26,010 nucleotides of DNA from Candidatus Coatesiibacteriota bacterium (GTDB taxonomy: Bacteria; RBG-13-66-14; B26-G2), in NCBI GenBank assembly GCA_003647715.1, contig QMNJ01000007.1:1-26010 (forward strand). The letters run 5' to 3'. Shown here piece after piece: positions 1 through 6,649 of the stretch (positions are counted from its first letter, which is position 1; every line of letters begins with the position of its first letter). A program made the position numbers and the translations under genes. The notes under the pieces were generated by a model, which was not told where the DNA came from, made no database searches, and saw nothing but the letters and a program-made list of their open reading frames with translations.

Positions 1-49
1 CTCATACATCTATTTTATCTAAATTAGAATACGACGCTACCTGGAATTT

Positions 50-215
50 AAGGAGGAAAATCATGCCTGAACTGCCTGATGTGGTGACCTTAAGATTATA
101 TATCAACCCCCACCTCATCCGCCTCAACTATTCTTTATTCATAGCCCTGCTTGGTGAGGAATTTCAGAGTTTATGTTATAGGTCTTTATATGCGTCTTTT
201 CTGTGTCTGATATAG
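50..215 (+). pseudogene. Truncated Fpg/Nei-like DNA glycosylase start (remnant)
   Basis: A 50-codon reading frame opens with ATG at 63, six bases after a perfect AGGAGG (51-56), and ends at TAG 213-215. Its first seven residues, MPELPDV, are the signature N-terminus of Fpg/Nei base-excision glycosylases. In that family Pro2 and Glu3 (after the initiator Met) are the catalytic residues. Similarity to the family fades after about 17 residues, where the frame enters a 45-nt repeat (114-158) and then the antisense of the toxin gene end. Intact family members have roughly 270 residues, so no working enzyme can be made. I read it as a broken gene start left by rearrangement. The match is short, so chance resemblance remains possible. 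Confidence 0.45.
114..158. repeat. 45-nt diverged direct repeat, copy 1
   Basis: This segment matches 725-769 in the same orientation at 40 of 45 positions by eye. The two copies flank the toxin-antitoxin pair. Read on the minus strand it would encode a peptide ending like copy 2 (GY, RIVEAD), but here an in-frame TAA interrupts it. Confidence 0.7.
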
Positions 216-442
216 ATAATTATTATTTTGTTCGTCTCCCTATCAATCTGATAGACCACCCTGTATTCGCCAACTTTAACTCTATATGTCCTCACCGCAC
301 CTTCAAGTTTTCGAACCCCTCCGGGAAGGGGATTATCAGATAGTTTCTCTATTTTGTTTATTATTCTTGGGACTGTCTTGGTAGGTATCTTTCTTAAATC
401 TTTTTCCGCAGACCGCCTCCAGAATATCTCCAGTGCTGGCAT
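176..442 (-). CDS. RelE/ParE-family toxin (probable mRNA interferase)
   Basis: This 88-residue basic protein has the RelE/StbE toxin fold signature. It starts with an EIFWRRSAEKDLRKIP stretch and an amphipathic helix, then has the core YRVKVGEYRVVYQI and the C-terminal strand IRHRKDAYKDL. RelE-family toxins of this type cut mRNA in the ribosome A site. The Arg in GEYRVVY, the Arg/Lys of HRKDAY and the terminal Tyr match the usual positions of catalytic residues. Its ATG lies six bases after the antitoxin stop, and an AAGAAGG sequence at the end of the antitoxin gene could serve as ribosome binding site, though it sits rather far away. Length and order (antitoxin first) fit a type II system. 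Whether it is RelE-like (ribosome-dependent RNase) or ParE-like (gyrase inhibitor) cannot be settled here, but the HRKD-Y ending favours RelE. Confidence 0.88.
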   Translation of the reverse strand: MPALEIFWRRSAEKDLRKIPTKTVPRIINKIEKLSDNPLPGGVRKLEGAVRTYRVKVGEYRVVYQIDRETNKIIIIYIRHRKDAYKDL

Positions 443-448
443 TATATA

Positions 449-640
449 TTATTTGATGATACCTTCTTTTTTGAGATTGGATGTTATTTCTTTATGGGGA
501 ATTTCATCTTCGTCCTGTCTCTCAAGTGCAACTGACAGGTCGTGGAGGTCCTCAATTAATTCCTCGTATTCGCCGATATCAAGAACTATGGCTATCTTTT
601 TTCCTTTATCATCTACCATATATTGTCTTTTATCTCCCAT
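449..640 (-). CDS. Phd/YefM-like antitoxin
   Basis: This 63-residue acidic protein sits directly upstream of the toxin. It reads as a short Phd/YefM or RelB-type antitoxin: an N-terminal strand-rich DNA-binding half (residues 6-27, VDDKGKKIAIVLDIGEYEEL) and a C-terminal tail rich in Glu, Asp and Lys that would wrap the toxin. It is shorter than classical Phd (about 73-85 residues) but matches the compact form often paired with RelE in archaea and candidate phyla. The ATG at 640 follows a GAAGG-like ribosome binding site and an extended -10 promoter at 668-676. Such antitoxins usually repress their own operon together with the toxin, and an imperfect palindrome at 689-708 would be suitably placed. 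Confidence 0.85.
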   Translation of the reverse strand: MGDKRQYMVDDKGKKIAIVLDIGEYEELIEDLHDLSVALERQDEDEIPHKEITSNLKKEGIIK

Positions 641-667
641 TTCTACACCTTCACTCCTCTTTATTGA

Positions 668-708
668 ATTATAACATATGAAATTCAGATACTAAGTCTT
701 TTAAGTAT
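668..708 (-). promoter_or_regulatory. Antitoxin-toxin promoter with overlapping palindrome
   Basis: On the minus strand a consensus -10 TATAAT (673-668) is preceded by TGT, making an extended -10. No good -35 is present. Instead an imperfect inverted repeat (689-708, arms ATACTTA/TTAGTAT) covers the -35 position, as expected for autoregulation by an antitoxin or toxin-antitoxin complex. The palindrome's role is inference. Confidence 0.55.
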
Positions 709-724
709 TAACGCTAATCGCAAT

Positions 725-769
725 CTAATCCGCTTCAACTATTCTGTATTTATAGCCCTGCTCGGTGAG
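725..769. repeat. 45-nt diverged direct repeat, copy 2
   Basis: Second copy of the repeat at 114-158, with five mismatches. On the minus strand it ends the relic described at 725-856, reading GYKYRIVEAD then TAG. Confidence 0.7.
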
Positions 770-856
770 AAGTAATGACTACCTAAGAAGTTCAATTATT
801 TAATCGCTTGTTATCCCTATCTGCTTCAGCATTGAACTTATTGTGTCATAATTGTC
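725..856 (-). pseudogene. Decayed gene tail with in-frame stops (unrecognised)
   Basis: One minus-strand frame reads as plausible protein in three blocks: DNYDTISSMLKQIGITSD, then TAA (800-802), IIELLR, then TAG (779-781), and SLLLTEQGYKYRIVEAD before a final TAG (725-727). Another TAG (857-859) lies just upstream. The blocks stay in register and look like helices of a real protein, which suggests a gene tail with accumulated nonsense mutations. I do not recognise the family. The rest of the gap up to the end of guaA (857-977) is AT-rich and shows only a tandem copy of a 9-mer, TGCATATAA, at 937-954. Confidence 0.35.
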
Positions 857-977
857 CTATGGGGAGGTAATCAGATTGAATCCTATACTAGATTTATGTT
901 ACTAAAAATTAGATGAAAATCTGTTTAATTACTTGTTGCATATAATGCATATAAATTCTACAGAGGGTTGTATAATA

Positions 978-2525
978 TCACTCCCACTCTATTGTCGCAG
1001 GAGGCTTCGTTGTAATGTCATAGACAACGCGGTTCACGCCCTTAACCTCATTTGTAATCCTTCTGCTTATCTCCGCCAATACATCATACGGCAGGCGCGC
1101 CCAGTCCGCCGTCATAAAGTCCTCTGTAATAACGCACCTCAGCGCCACCACATTCTCATAGGTGCGTGCATCCCCCATCACTCCTACACTTCTCACCGGC
1201 AGTAGAACCACTATCGCCTGCGAGGTCTTATCATACCAGCCCGCCCTCTCAAGCACCTCCATTGCTATCGCATCCGCCTGCCTAAGTATTTCTAAACGCT
1301 CCTCGTCAACCTCACCTACTACACGAACAGCTAAGCCCGGTCCCGGAAATGGATGCCTTCCTATAATCTCATCCGAAAGCCCTAGTCCCCGTCCCACCTT
1401 GCGAACCTCGTCCTTGAATAAAAACTTGAACGGCTCTATTAGTTCAAGGTCCATCTTCTCTGGCAGTCCACCCACATTGTGGTGGGTCTTTATGGTGGTG
1501 GAGGGACCCATCACGGGTTCTGATTCAATCTTATCAGGATAAAGCGTCCCCTGTGCCAGAAACCTTAGATTCTTCTCCTTCCTCGCCCGCTCTTCAAAAA
1601 CCCTGATGAATGTCTCACCTATTATCCTGCGTTTCTCCTCCGGGTCTATTATGCCTCTCAGTGCGTCAAGGAAGCGCCGTCTGGCATCAATAACCTCCAA
1701 ACCTATGAGTTTTCCAAGAGACCTTTTCACTTTATCCCGCTCATTTAAGCGTAGAAGACCATTGTCAACGAAGATGCATATCGCCTGCTCACCCACTGCC
1801 CTTCGCAATAGCATAGCCAAACTGCTGGAGTCAACGCCGCCGGATACAGCACACAATACCTTTTCACCGCCCACAATCTCTCTTATCTCGTCCGTCGCCT
1901 CGGTTATGAAATGCTCAGGTGTCCATTGTCGCCTTGCATTGCAGATATCAATGACAAAGCCCTTCAGTATCTCACTCCCTCGCTCGGTGTGTTTCACCTC
2001 AGGGTGAAACTGGACGCCGATGATGTTGCCATCATCGCTTACTATCGCTGAATAGGGCGAGTTGTCGGTCTCGGCGATAGCGGTAAAGCCCTTGGGGAGT
2101 GTCTCAATGCTATCACCATGACTCATCCACACCTGCCCATCCCTGCCCCAGCGCTTGAACAACTTCGGCTTACCAATAACTCTCAACTTGGCATAGCCAT
2201 ATTCACGCTTCTCAACCGATGCTACCTTCCCTCCGAACTTATGGGCAATATACTGATGACCGTAGCATATTCCAAGAATAGGGATGCCCATATCAAAGAT
2301 GAAGTCGGGCGGGTAGGGTGCATCCTTCTCATAAACAGAGTGTGGACCGCCGGAGAGAACTATGCCCTTCAAGCGTTCAATTGGCTCAAGGTCTTCTCGC
2401 CTTACATTCGGCGGGAGTATATCGCTGAATACATTGAACTCTCTCACCCTTCTGCTTATCAGTTGAGTATATTGCGAACCAAAGTCAATAATGGCGATTC
2501 TATCTACGGTTGCTCTAATAGTCAG
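978..2525 (-). CDS. guaA: GMP synthase, glutamine-hydrolysing
   Basis: GuaA makes GMP from XMP, glutamine and ATP in the cytoplasm, the last step of guanine nucleotide synthesis. With a start at the CTG at 2523-2525 the protein has 515 residues, the normal family length. An N-terminal class I amidotransferase domain carries Cys87 in GICYGHQ and His174/Glu176 in QFHPEV. The ATP-pyrophosphatase P-loop SGGVDSS is at about 228-234, PFPGPGLAVRV follows, and the dimerisation domain ends in TTKPPATIEWE. Starting at the first conventional codon (GTG at 2447) would delete the conserved strand IAIIDFGSQYTQLISRRV, so the real start must lie upstream. No ATG, GTG or TTG is available there. CTG stands six bases after AGGAGG, which is formed by the last Glu codons of nadB. 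ATT at 2517-2519 is the alternative. The gene is last in the minus-strand operon. Confidence 0.95.
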   Translation of the reverse strand: MTIRATVDRIAIIDFGSQYTQLISRRVREFNVFSDILPPNVRREDLEPIERLKGIVLSGGPHSVYEKDAPYPPDFIFDMGIPILGICYGHQYIAHKFGGKVASVEKREYGYAKLRVIGKPKLFKRWGRDGQVWMSHGDSIETLPKGFTAIAETDNSPYSAIVSDDGNIIGVQFHPEVKHTERGSEILKGFVIDICNARRQWTPEHFITEATDEIREIVGGEKVLCAVSGGVDSSSLAMLLRRAVGEQAICIFVDNGLLRLNERDKVKRSLGKLIGLEVIDARRRFLDALRGIIDPEEKRRIIGETFIRVFEERARKEKNLRFLAQGTLYPDKIESEPVMGPSTTIKTHHNVGGLPEKMDLELIEPFKFLFKDEVRKVGRGLGLSDEIIGRHPFPGPGLAVRVVGEVDEERLEILRQADAIAMEVLERAGWYDKTSQAIVVLLPVRSVGVMGDARTYENVVALRCVITEDFMTADWARLPYDVLAEISRRITNEVKGVNRVVYDITTKPPATIEWE

Positions 2526-2537
2526 ATTATTCCTCCT
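2523..2537 (-). promoter_or_regulatory. guaA ribosome binding site and CTG start
   Basis: AGGAGG (2537-2532) is encoded by the last codons of nadB before its TAA (2529-2527). After a six-base spacer comes CTG (2525-2523), in frame with the complete GuaA N-terminus. Only one base separates the nadB stop from this codon, which suggests translational coupling. Confidence 0.6.
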
Positions 2538-4116
2538 CGTATGATGTGATTACCGTCTCCTTTCTGAAGTTCTCATCGTCCTGCTGTGGATAATCCACAT
2601 TATAATGGAGCCCTCTTGATTCCTTTCTCATAAGAGCGGATTTGACGATGAGACAGGCGACATGGTGCAGGTTGAAGGTTTCCACGAGGTCCAGGGATGG
2701 TGCGTATTTCTTATAGTCAACCTTGAGTATGTCTCCTATCAGGGCGAGATATTTATCAGCGAGGTTTAGACGGTGGTCTGACCTCATCATGGATGCGTAG
2801 GATGTCATAACACGCCTGATGGAGTTCCACTCATGCGAGATGACAATCTTCTCTTGGGTGGGTATCTTACTCGTAGGGATATGTACCCTGGTTTTATTTG
2901 AATTTTTTACTTTCTTTGACAGTTTTATGGCGTCCTGTGATGCCCTCTTTGCCATAACGAATGTTTCAAGAAGTGAGTTAGACGCCAGGCGGTTCGCACC
3001 GTGCATACCGGTGTATGCTACCTCACCTACTGCATAGAGGCGTTCAATGCTTGTTCTCCCGTTCAGGTTGGTCTCTACACCACCACATATGTAGTGCGCA
3101 GCGGGGATTACAGGAATTGGTTCCATGGTTATATCATACCCCCACTTGAGACAGTTCTCATAGATATAAGGGAATCTGCGCTTGAGAGATACACCCCTTA
3201 TAGGTCTCATATCCAACAGGACATAGTCGTCGCCTGTCTTGCTTAGAACATCATATATGGCTTTTGAGACCACATCTCTTGGAGCGAGTTCTGCCAGATG
3301 GTCATATGCAGGCATAAATCTGTCACCGTCTATGGTGGTCAGTATGGCACCCTCTCCCCGCGCCGCCTCTGTTATCAGAAAAGTCCTCTCGTGTGCAGGT
3401 CTTGCCCCTGGCAGGTATAGACAGGTGGGGTGAAACTGCACAAACTCCATATTGATTATTTTTGCGCCGGCTCTATAAGCCATTGCCAAGCCGTCGCCTG
3501 TAGAGATGTCGGGGTTGCTGGTAACAAGATATACCTTGCCCGCACCACCAGTAGCAAGGATGGTTATCTTCGCTCTTATGTCTTCAATGGTGCCATCTGG
3601 AGTGAGAACAACCGCACCATAGCATGTCCTTTGACCTTCATCCTCATCAACGATAAGGTCAACTGCAAGGGCATTCGTAATTATTTTAGCATCTGTATTC
3701 ACAGCGTTGTGATAGAGAACATCTTGGAATACCCTGCCTGTCTGGTCGCGGATGTGAGCAACACGCCTATTAGAATGCCCGCCTTCAATGCTGAGGTGAT
3801 AACCATCTTCATCCCTGTCAAATATGACTCCCAGATTCTCAAGGTCTCTTATGATTTCGGGTCCTGATTCTACAATCACCCTCACCACATCTTCTCTGCA
3901 TATACCACAACCCAATTTGAGTGTATCTTCAATGTGGCTCTTATATGAATCATCCTTGGATAGAACAGCTGCTATTCCTCCCTGGGCATATGAGGTAGCG
4001 GTTTCGTTTGGGTCTTTTTTTGATAAAATGATTGTCTTTCCATAGGGAGCGAGATGGAGAGCAGAGAATAGCCCACCCCCTCCAGAACCAATTATGAGAA
4101 AGTCGCACTCCAACAT
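2527..4116 (-). CDS. nadB: L-aspartate oxidase
   Basis: NadB is a flavoprotein that oxidises L-aspartate to iminoaspartate, the first step of de novo NAD synthesis. The 529 residues match the family. The FAD dinucleotide motif GSGGGG is at 10-15, TSYAQGGIAA at 41-50, a second FAD contact ATGGAGKVY at 188-196, the substrate region EFVQFHPTCLY at 224-234, AARGEGA at 251-257, and HYICGGV with GANRLASNSLLE at 341-384. The C-terminal helical domain holds the succinate-dehydrogenase-like tail. These motifs separate it from fumarate reductase, mainly through the Arg-rich active site and the lack of a membrane partner gene. The ATG at 4116 abuts the stop of the PHP gene, with AAGGG nine bases upstream. 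NadA and NadC, which complete the pathway, are not in the window. Confidence 0.95.
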   Translation of the reverse strand: MLECDFLIIGSGGGGLFSALHLAPYGKTIILSKKDPNETATSYAQGGIAAVLSKDDSYKSHIEDTLKLGCGICREDVVRVIVESGPEIIRDLENLGVIFDRDEDGYHLSIEGGHSNRRVAHIRDQTGRVFQDVLYHNAVNTDAKIITNALAVDLIVDEDEGQRTCYGAVVLTPDGTIEDIRAKITILATGGAGKVYLVTSNPDISTGDGLAMAYRAGAKIINMEFVQFHPTCLYLPGARPAHERTFLITEAARGEGAILTTIDGDRFMPAYDHLAELAPRDVVSKAIYDVLSKTGDDYVLLDMRPIRGVSLKRRFPYIYENCLKWGYDITMEPIPVIPAAHYICGGVETNLNGRTSIERLYAVGEVAYTGMHGANRLASNSLLETFVMAKRASQDAIKLSKKVKNSNKTRVHIPTSKIPTQEKIVISHEWNSIRRVMTSYASMMRSDHRLNLADKYLALIGDILKVDYKKYAPSLDLVETFNLHHVACLIVKSALMRKESRGLHYNVDYPQQDDENFRKETVITSYEEE

Positions 4117-5160
4117 TTAATAATTCCCTTCTATGGTAATGGGATTAGAGTAAATCCAACCTCTCCTCCACAAGCCCTTCTGGAGGTGAACCTCTGCCCT
4201 CCATACACCACTCTTGTCTGTTGCATAGGTTAGATTGGTAGAATACTTCTCCTTTACCAGATTGCCATTATGAAAGAGTAGGATGTATGCTTTTTTAGGT
4301 GAGTTGATGAAGAGGTTCATTCTTGTTCCTGCAGGGAGGCGTTCACCCATATAGGCACGCTTGCCTCCATCAAGGAGGGCAAAGAATTCAAATCCCCTTG
4401 AGTTCTCAAAGTAGTCATTGGCGACGAACAATCTACCTCTCTTTATGACATCAATTATGTGTTTCGTGTCCCTTTCGTAATCTCCTGTGATATCATCAAT
4501 AAGCAGATGATTTCTTATGGTCTTGAGGGCGAACTCCCACTTGAATACCTCCACTGTTATGCCGAACACCTTGAAATGGGTGTTATGATTGTCCAGCTCA
4601 CCGATACCAGCCACAAGGCGCTCCCTATTGAGTTCGTCCCACAAATGAAGCGTTTTTGGATTTGGACCGCTAATATAGCCAGCGGGATTTATCAAACCCT
4701 GAAGACCTGATACATAGCCATTAATGTTCTCTCCCCAGTCGTTGACAAGGTCCCAGATGCTCATAGCATCGTAACCGTTCACACTCCAGTCATTCCAGGG
4801 GAACGCATCAACCCCAAACCGCTTTATACCGATATGATGTGGATGTGCTATTACACCAAGACCACCTGATTCTCTTACATCATCAATATAGTCCTGCGGA
4901 TTGTCGGAGGGGGGGATTAGTTTATCAGTTCCTATCGCCAGGTAGTGGTTTATTTCGGGTGTAATCTCATAACCACATATCAAGAGCACACCGTTGTGAT
5001 AGCCCTCCAGACCGTCAAGCTTTGGTTGAATTGTATCGTGGTCAGTGCCTATAACGAAGTCAAGACCCACCTCTTTTGCAGTTTTCATAATCTGCTCGTA
5101 GGTCCCCCATCCATCCGAGTATTCTGTATGTAGGTGTATTACTCCAACATATTCTCTCAT
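4117..5160 (-). CDS. PHP-domain metallohydrolase (CehA/McbA-like)
   Basis: The 347-residue protein begins with the PHP motif IHLHTEYSDG (His9, His11, Asp16). It continues with GTDHDT (Asp40, His41), YEIT (Glu65), NHYLAIG (His72), AHPHH (106-109) and GELDNHN (188-193). Together these give the multi-metal site of PHP phosphoesterases. The closest type is the CehA/McbA group of single-domain metallohydrolases rather than the DNA polymerase-associated or histidinol phosphatase groups, because an extra beta-rich C-terminal domain (about 270-347) follows. No signal peptide is visible, so it is probably cytoplasmic. The substrate is unknown. It lies between ddl and nadB and shares their transcript, but nothing ties its chemistry to theirs. 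The ribosome binding site is weak. Confidence 0.85.
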   Translation of the reverse strand: MREYVGVIHLHTEYSDGWGTYEQIMKTAKEVGLDFVIGTDHDTIQPKLDGLEGYHNGVLLICGYEITPEINHYLAIGTDKLIPPSDNPQDYIDDVRESGGLGVIAHPHHIGIKRFGVDAFPWNDWSVNGYDAMSIWDLVNDWGENINGYVSGLQGLINPAGYISGPNPKTLHLWDELNRERLVAGIGELDNHNTHFKVFGITVEVFKWEFALKTIRNHLLIDDITGDYERDTKHIIDVIKRGRLFVANDYFENSRGFEFFALLDGGKRAYMGERLPAGTRMNLFINSPKKAYILLFHNGNLVKEKYSTNLTYATDKSGVWRAEVHLQKGLWRRGWIYSNPITIEGNY

Positions 5161-5193
5161 GTCAATTAATTTAATATTCCATAATAAATTATA

Positions 5194-6297
5194 CTATTCT
5201 ATCATATGCGAAATTCTCTTTCTTGACTTGTGTTCTTCAAGCGCCAGCTCAATAAGTTCTGTTATCAGGTCTGAATACTCAATACCACTCTCTTGCCATA
5301 ATCTCGGATACATTGATATTGGTGTAAAACCAGGGATTGTATTCAGTTCGTTTATAAACAACAGCTCATTGTGGAGGTTATATAAGAAATCTACCCTTGC
5401 CATACCTCTGCAGTCAATGGCTTTAAAAGCGGTTATAGAGTATTCCTGTATCGTTTCCCTCAATCTTTTTGGTATTCTGGCAGGTACTATGAGTTCAGAC
5501 CTATTATCAATATACTTTGCTTCATAGTCGTAGAACTCTCCGGATGGTATTATCTCACCAACCTCAGAAGCCCTTGGGTTGTAATTGCCAAGAACCGAGC
5601 ACTCTAGCTCTCTTGCCGGTTCAATGCCCTGTTCAATGATAATCTTGTTATCGTATTTAAGTGCTTTCTTCACCGCCTCTGGTAGGTCTTCCCATAACTT
5701 AACCTTTGTAATGCCAACACTTGAACCAAGATTGGCTGGCTTAACGAAGACGGGTAATTCAAATTGCTTTATGATTTCATTTAGAATACTTTCTCTCTCT
5801 TCACAATATTCTTCATAGCGTATAATCTCAAAATCAACTACAGGTAGTCCTGCCTCCCTGAATATTATCTTCATATACTCCTTGTCCATACCAATCGCTG
5901 AACCAACTACCCCGGCTCCTACAAACGGTATGTCGGTAAGTGTTAGCAGACCCTGAATAGTGCCATCCTCACCGTTCGGTCCGTGCAAGACAGGGAAGAC
6001 GCAATCAATGCTTGCGGACATTGATGGAGGCAGTTTCTTGCTCCCGAGCGGGATTAGGCGCTTTACCTTTGGTTGTGGAGGGAGGAATACTTCTATTGCT
6101 TCCTTGGTTTCATCCCGTAAAAGCATCTCTTCTTCCTTGTTTGTGAACCAGGTTCCATTTCTGTCTATAAGAACGGGAATTACATTGAAACGTTCTCTGT
6201 CAATATTGGAGAGGACTGACCCGGCAGATATAAGTGATACATTGTGTTCACCACTTACTCCACCGAAGAGAATAACTATGGTTTTTTTCTTTTCCAT
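5194..6297 (-). CDS. ddl: D-alanine--D-alanine ligase (DdlA type)
   Basis: Ddl joins two D-alanines with ATP for the peptidoglycan stem peptide. I chose the ATG at 6297 (367 residues, DdlA length). A longer frame exists but would run back into the tRNA gene. Visible motifs are the N-terminal VILFGGVSGEHNVS, HGPNGEDGTIQG at 105-116, the ATP-grasp GSSVG at 191-195, and metal ligands Asp303, Glu317 and Asn319 in ARVDF and NELNTIPGFT. The omega loop has YDYEAKY (256-262), with the Tyr found in D-Ala-D-Ala ligases; VanA-type D-Ala-D-Lac enzymes differ here. Presence of the gene implies a peptidoglycan wall. No strong ribosome binding site is visible. It follows tRNA-Gly by 81 bases and is probably co-transcribed with it. 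Confidence 0.95.
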   Translation of the reverse strand: MEKKKTIVILFGGVSGEHNVSLISAGSVLSNIDRERFNVIPVLIDRNGTWFTNKEEEMLLRDETKEAIEVFLPPQPKVKRLIPLGSKKLPPSMSASIDCVFPVLHGPNGEDGTIQGLLTLTDIPFVGAGVVGSAIGMDKEYMKIIFREAGLPVVDFEIIRYEEYCEERESILNEIIKQFELPVFVKPANLGSSVGITKVKLWEDLPEAVKKALKYDNKIIIEQGIEPARELECSVLGNYNPRASEVGEIIPSGEFYDYEAKYIDNRSELIVPARIPKRLRETIQEYSITAFKAIDCRGMARVDFLYNLHNELLFINELNTIPGFTPISMYPRLWQESGIEYSDLITELIELALEEHKSRKRISHMIE

Positions 6298-6378
6298 AGA
6301 GATGTTTTGTCGGTTAATCTGATGATGATAGCATAACATTAATGATATTTGAAATATAAGAATATTAAAAATTACAAG

Positions 6379-6450
6379 AGCGGGCAACGGGATTTGAACC
6401 CGCGACCTTCAGCTTGGGAAGCTGACACTCTTCCACTGAGTTATGCCCGC
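6379..6450 (-). tRNA. tRNA-Gly (anticodon CCC)
   Basis: The 72-nt minus-strand sequence folds as a complete cloverleaf. The acceptor stem is GCGGGCA/TGCCCGC, the D stem ACTC/GAGT, the anticodon stem TCAGC/GCTGA with loop TTCCCAA, and the T arm GCGGG/CCCGT with loop TTTGAAT. The anticodon CCC reads GGG. The discriminator base is T, and CCA is not encoded. Confidence 0.97.
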
Positions 6451-6461
6451 TTTCAATAAAG

Positions 6462-6490
6462 AATATATTAAAAAACATGATTACTGTCAA
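6462..6490 (-). promoter_or_regulatory. Strong sigma70-type promoter of tRNA-Gly operon
   Basis: A perfect -35 TTGACA (6490-6485), a 17-base spacer and the -10 TATATT (6467-6462) lie just before the tRNA 5' end at 6450. No other promoter this good appears upstream of ddl, so it likely drives tRNA-Gly and the four genes after it. Confidence 0.8.
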
Positions 6491-6592
6491 TAGATTCGGC
6501 GAAATGCATGAACTTGATTGTTAATAGTTCCATTTTACCTCAAATATATATGAATCTTCGTTATTATAAAACATTGTTTCCAAGACGATTTA

Positions 6593-6622
6593 TTGTTAAC
6601 TTCTTAGGAAAATATGTTATAT
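6593..6622 (+). promoter_or_regulatory. Candidate promoter of the subtilase gene
   Basis: TTGTTA (6593-6598), an 18-base spacer and TTATAT (6617-6622) stand about 28 bases before the ATG, followed by the ribosome binding site AAAGGAG. The fit is moderate. The rest of 6491-6592 is AT-rich and shows nothing else I can name. Confidence 0.4.
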
Positions 6623-6649
6623 TCCTTTAGTATATGAAAGGAGATTGTT

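Noticed and set aside
937..954. Tandem TGCATATAA 9-mer
   Set aside because: Two short copies in AT-rich DNA are likely chance; there is no array and no link to a gene.
933..2549. Several plus-strand open frames across the guaA region (for example 1162-1542, 1606-2007, 2118-2549)
   Set aside because: They are antisense to guaA, which has complete family motifs, and their translations show no recognisable domains.
6298..6387. Longer start for ddl extending back to 6387
   Set aside because: The extension would run into the tRNA-Gly gene, adds a tail not found in the family, and the ATG at 6297 gives the normal length.
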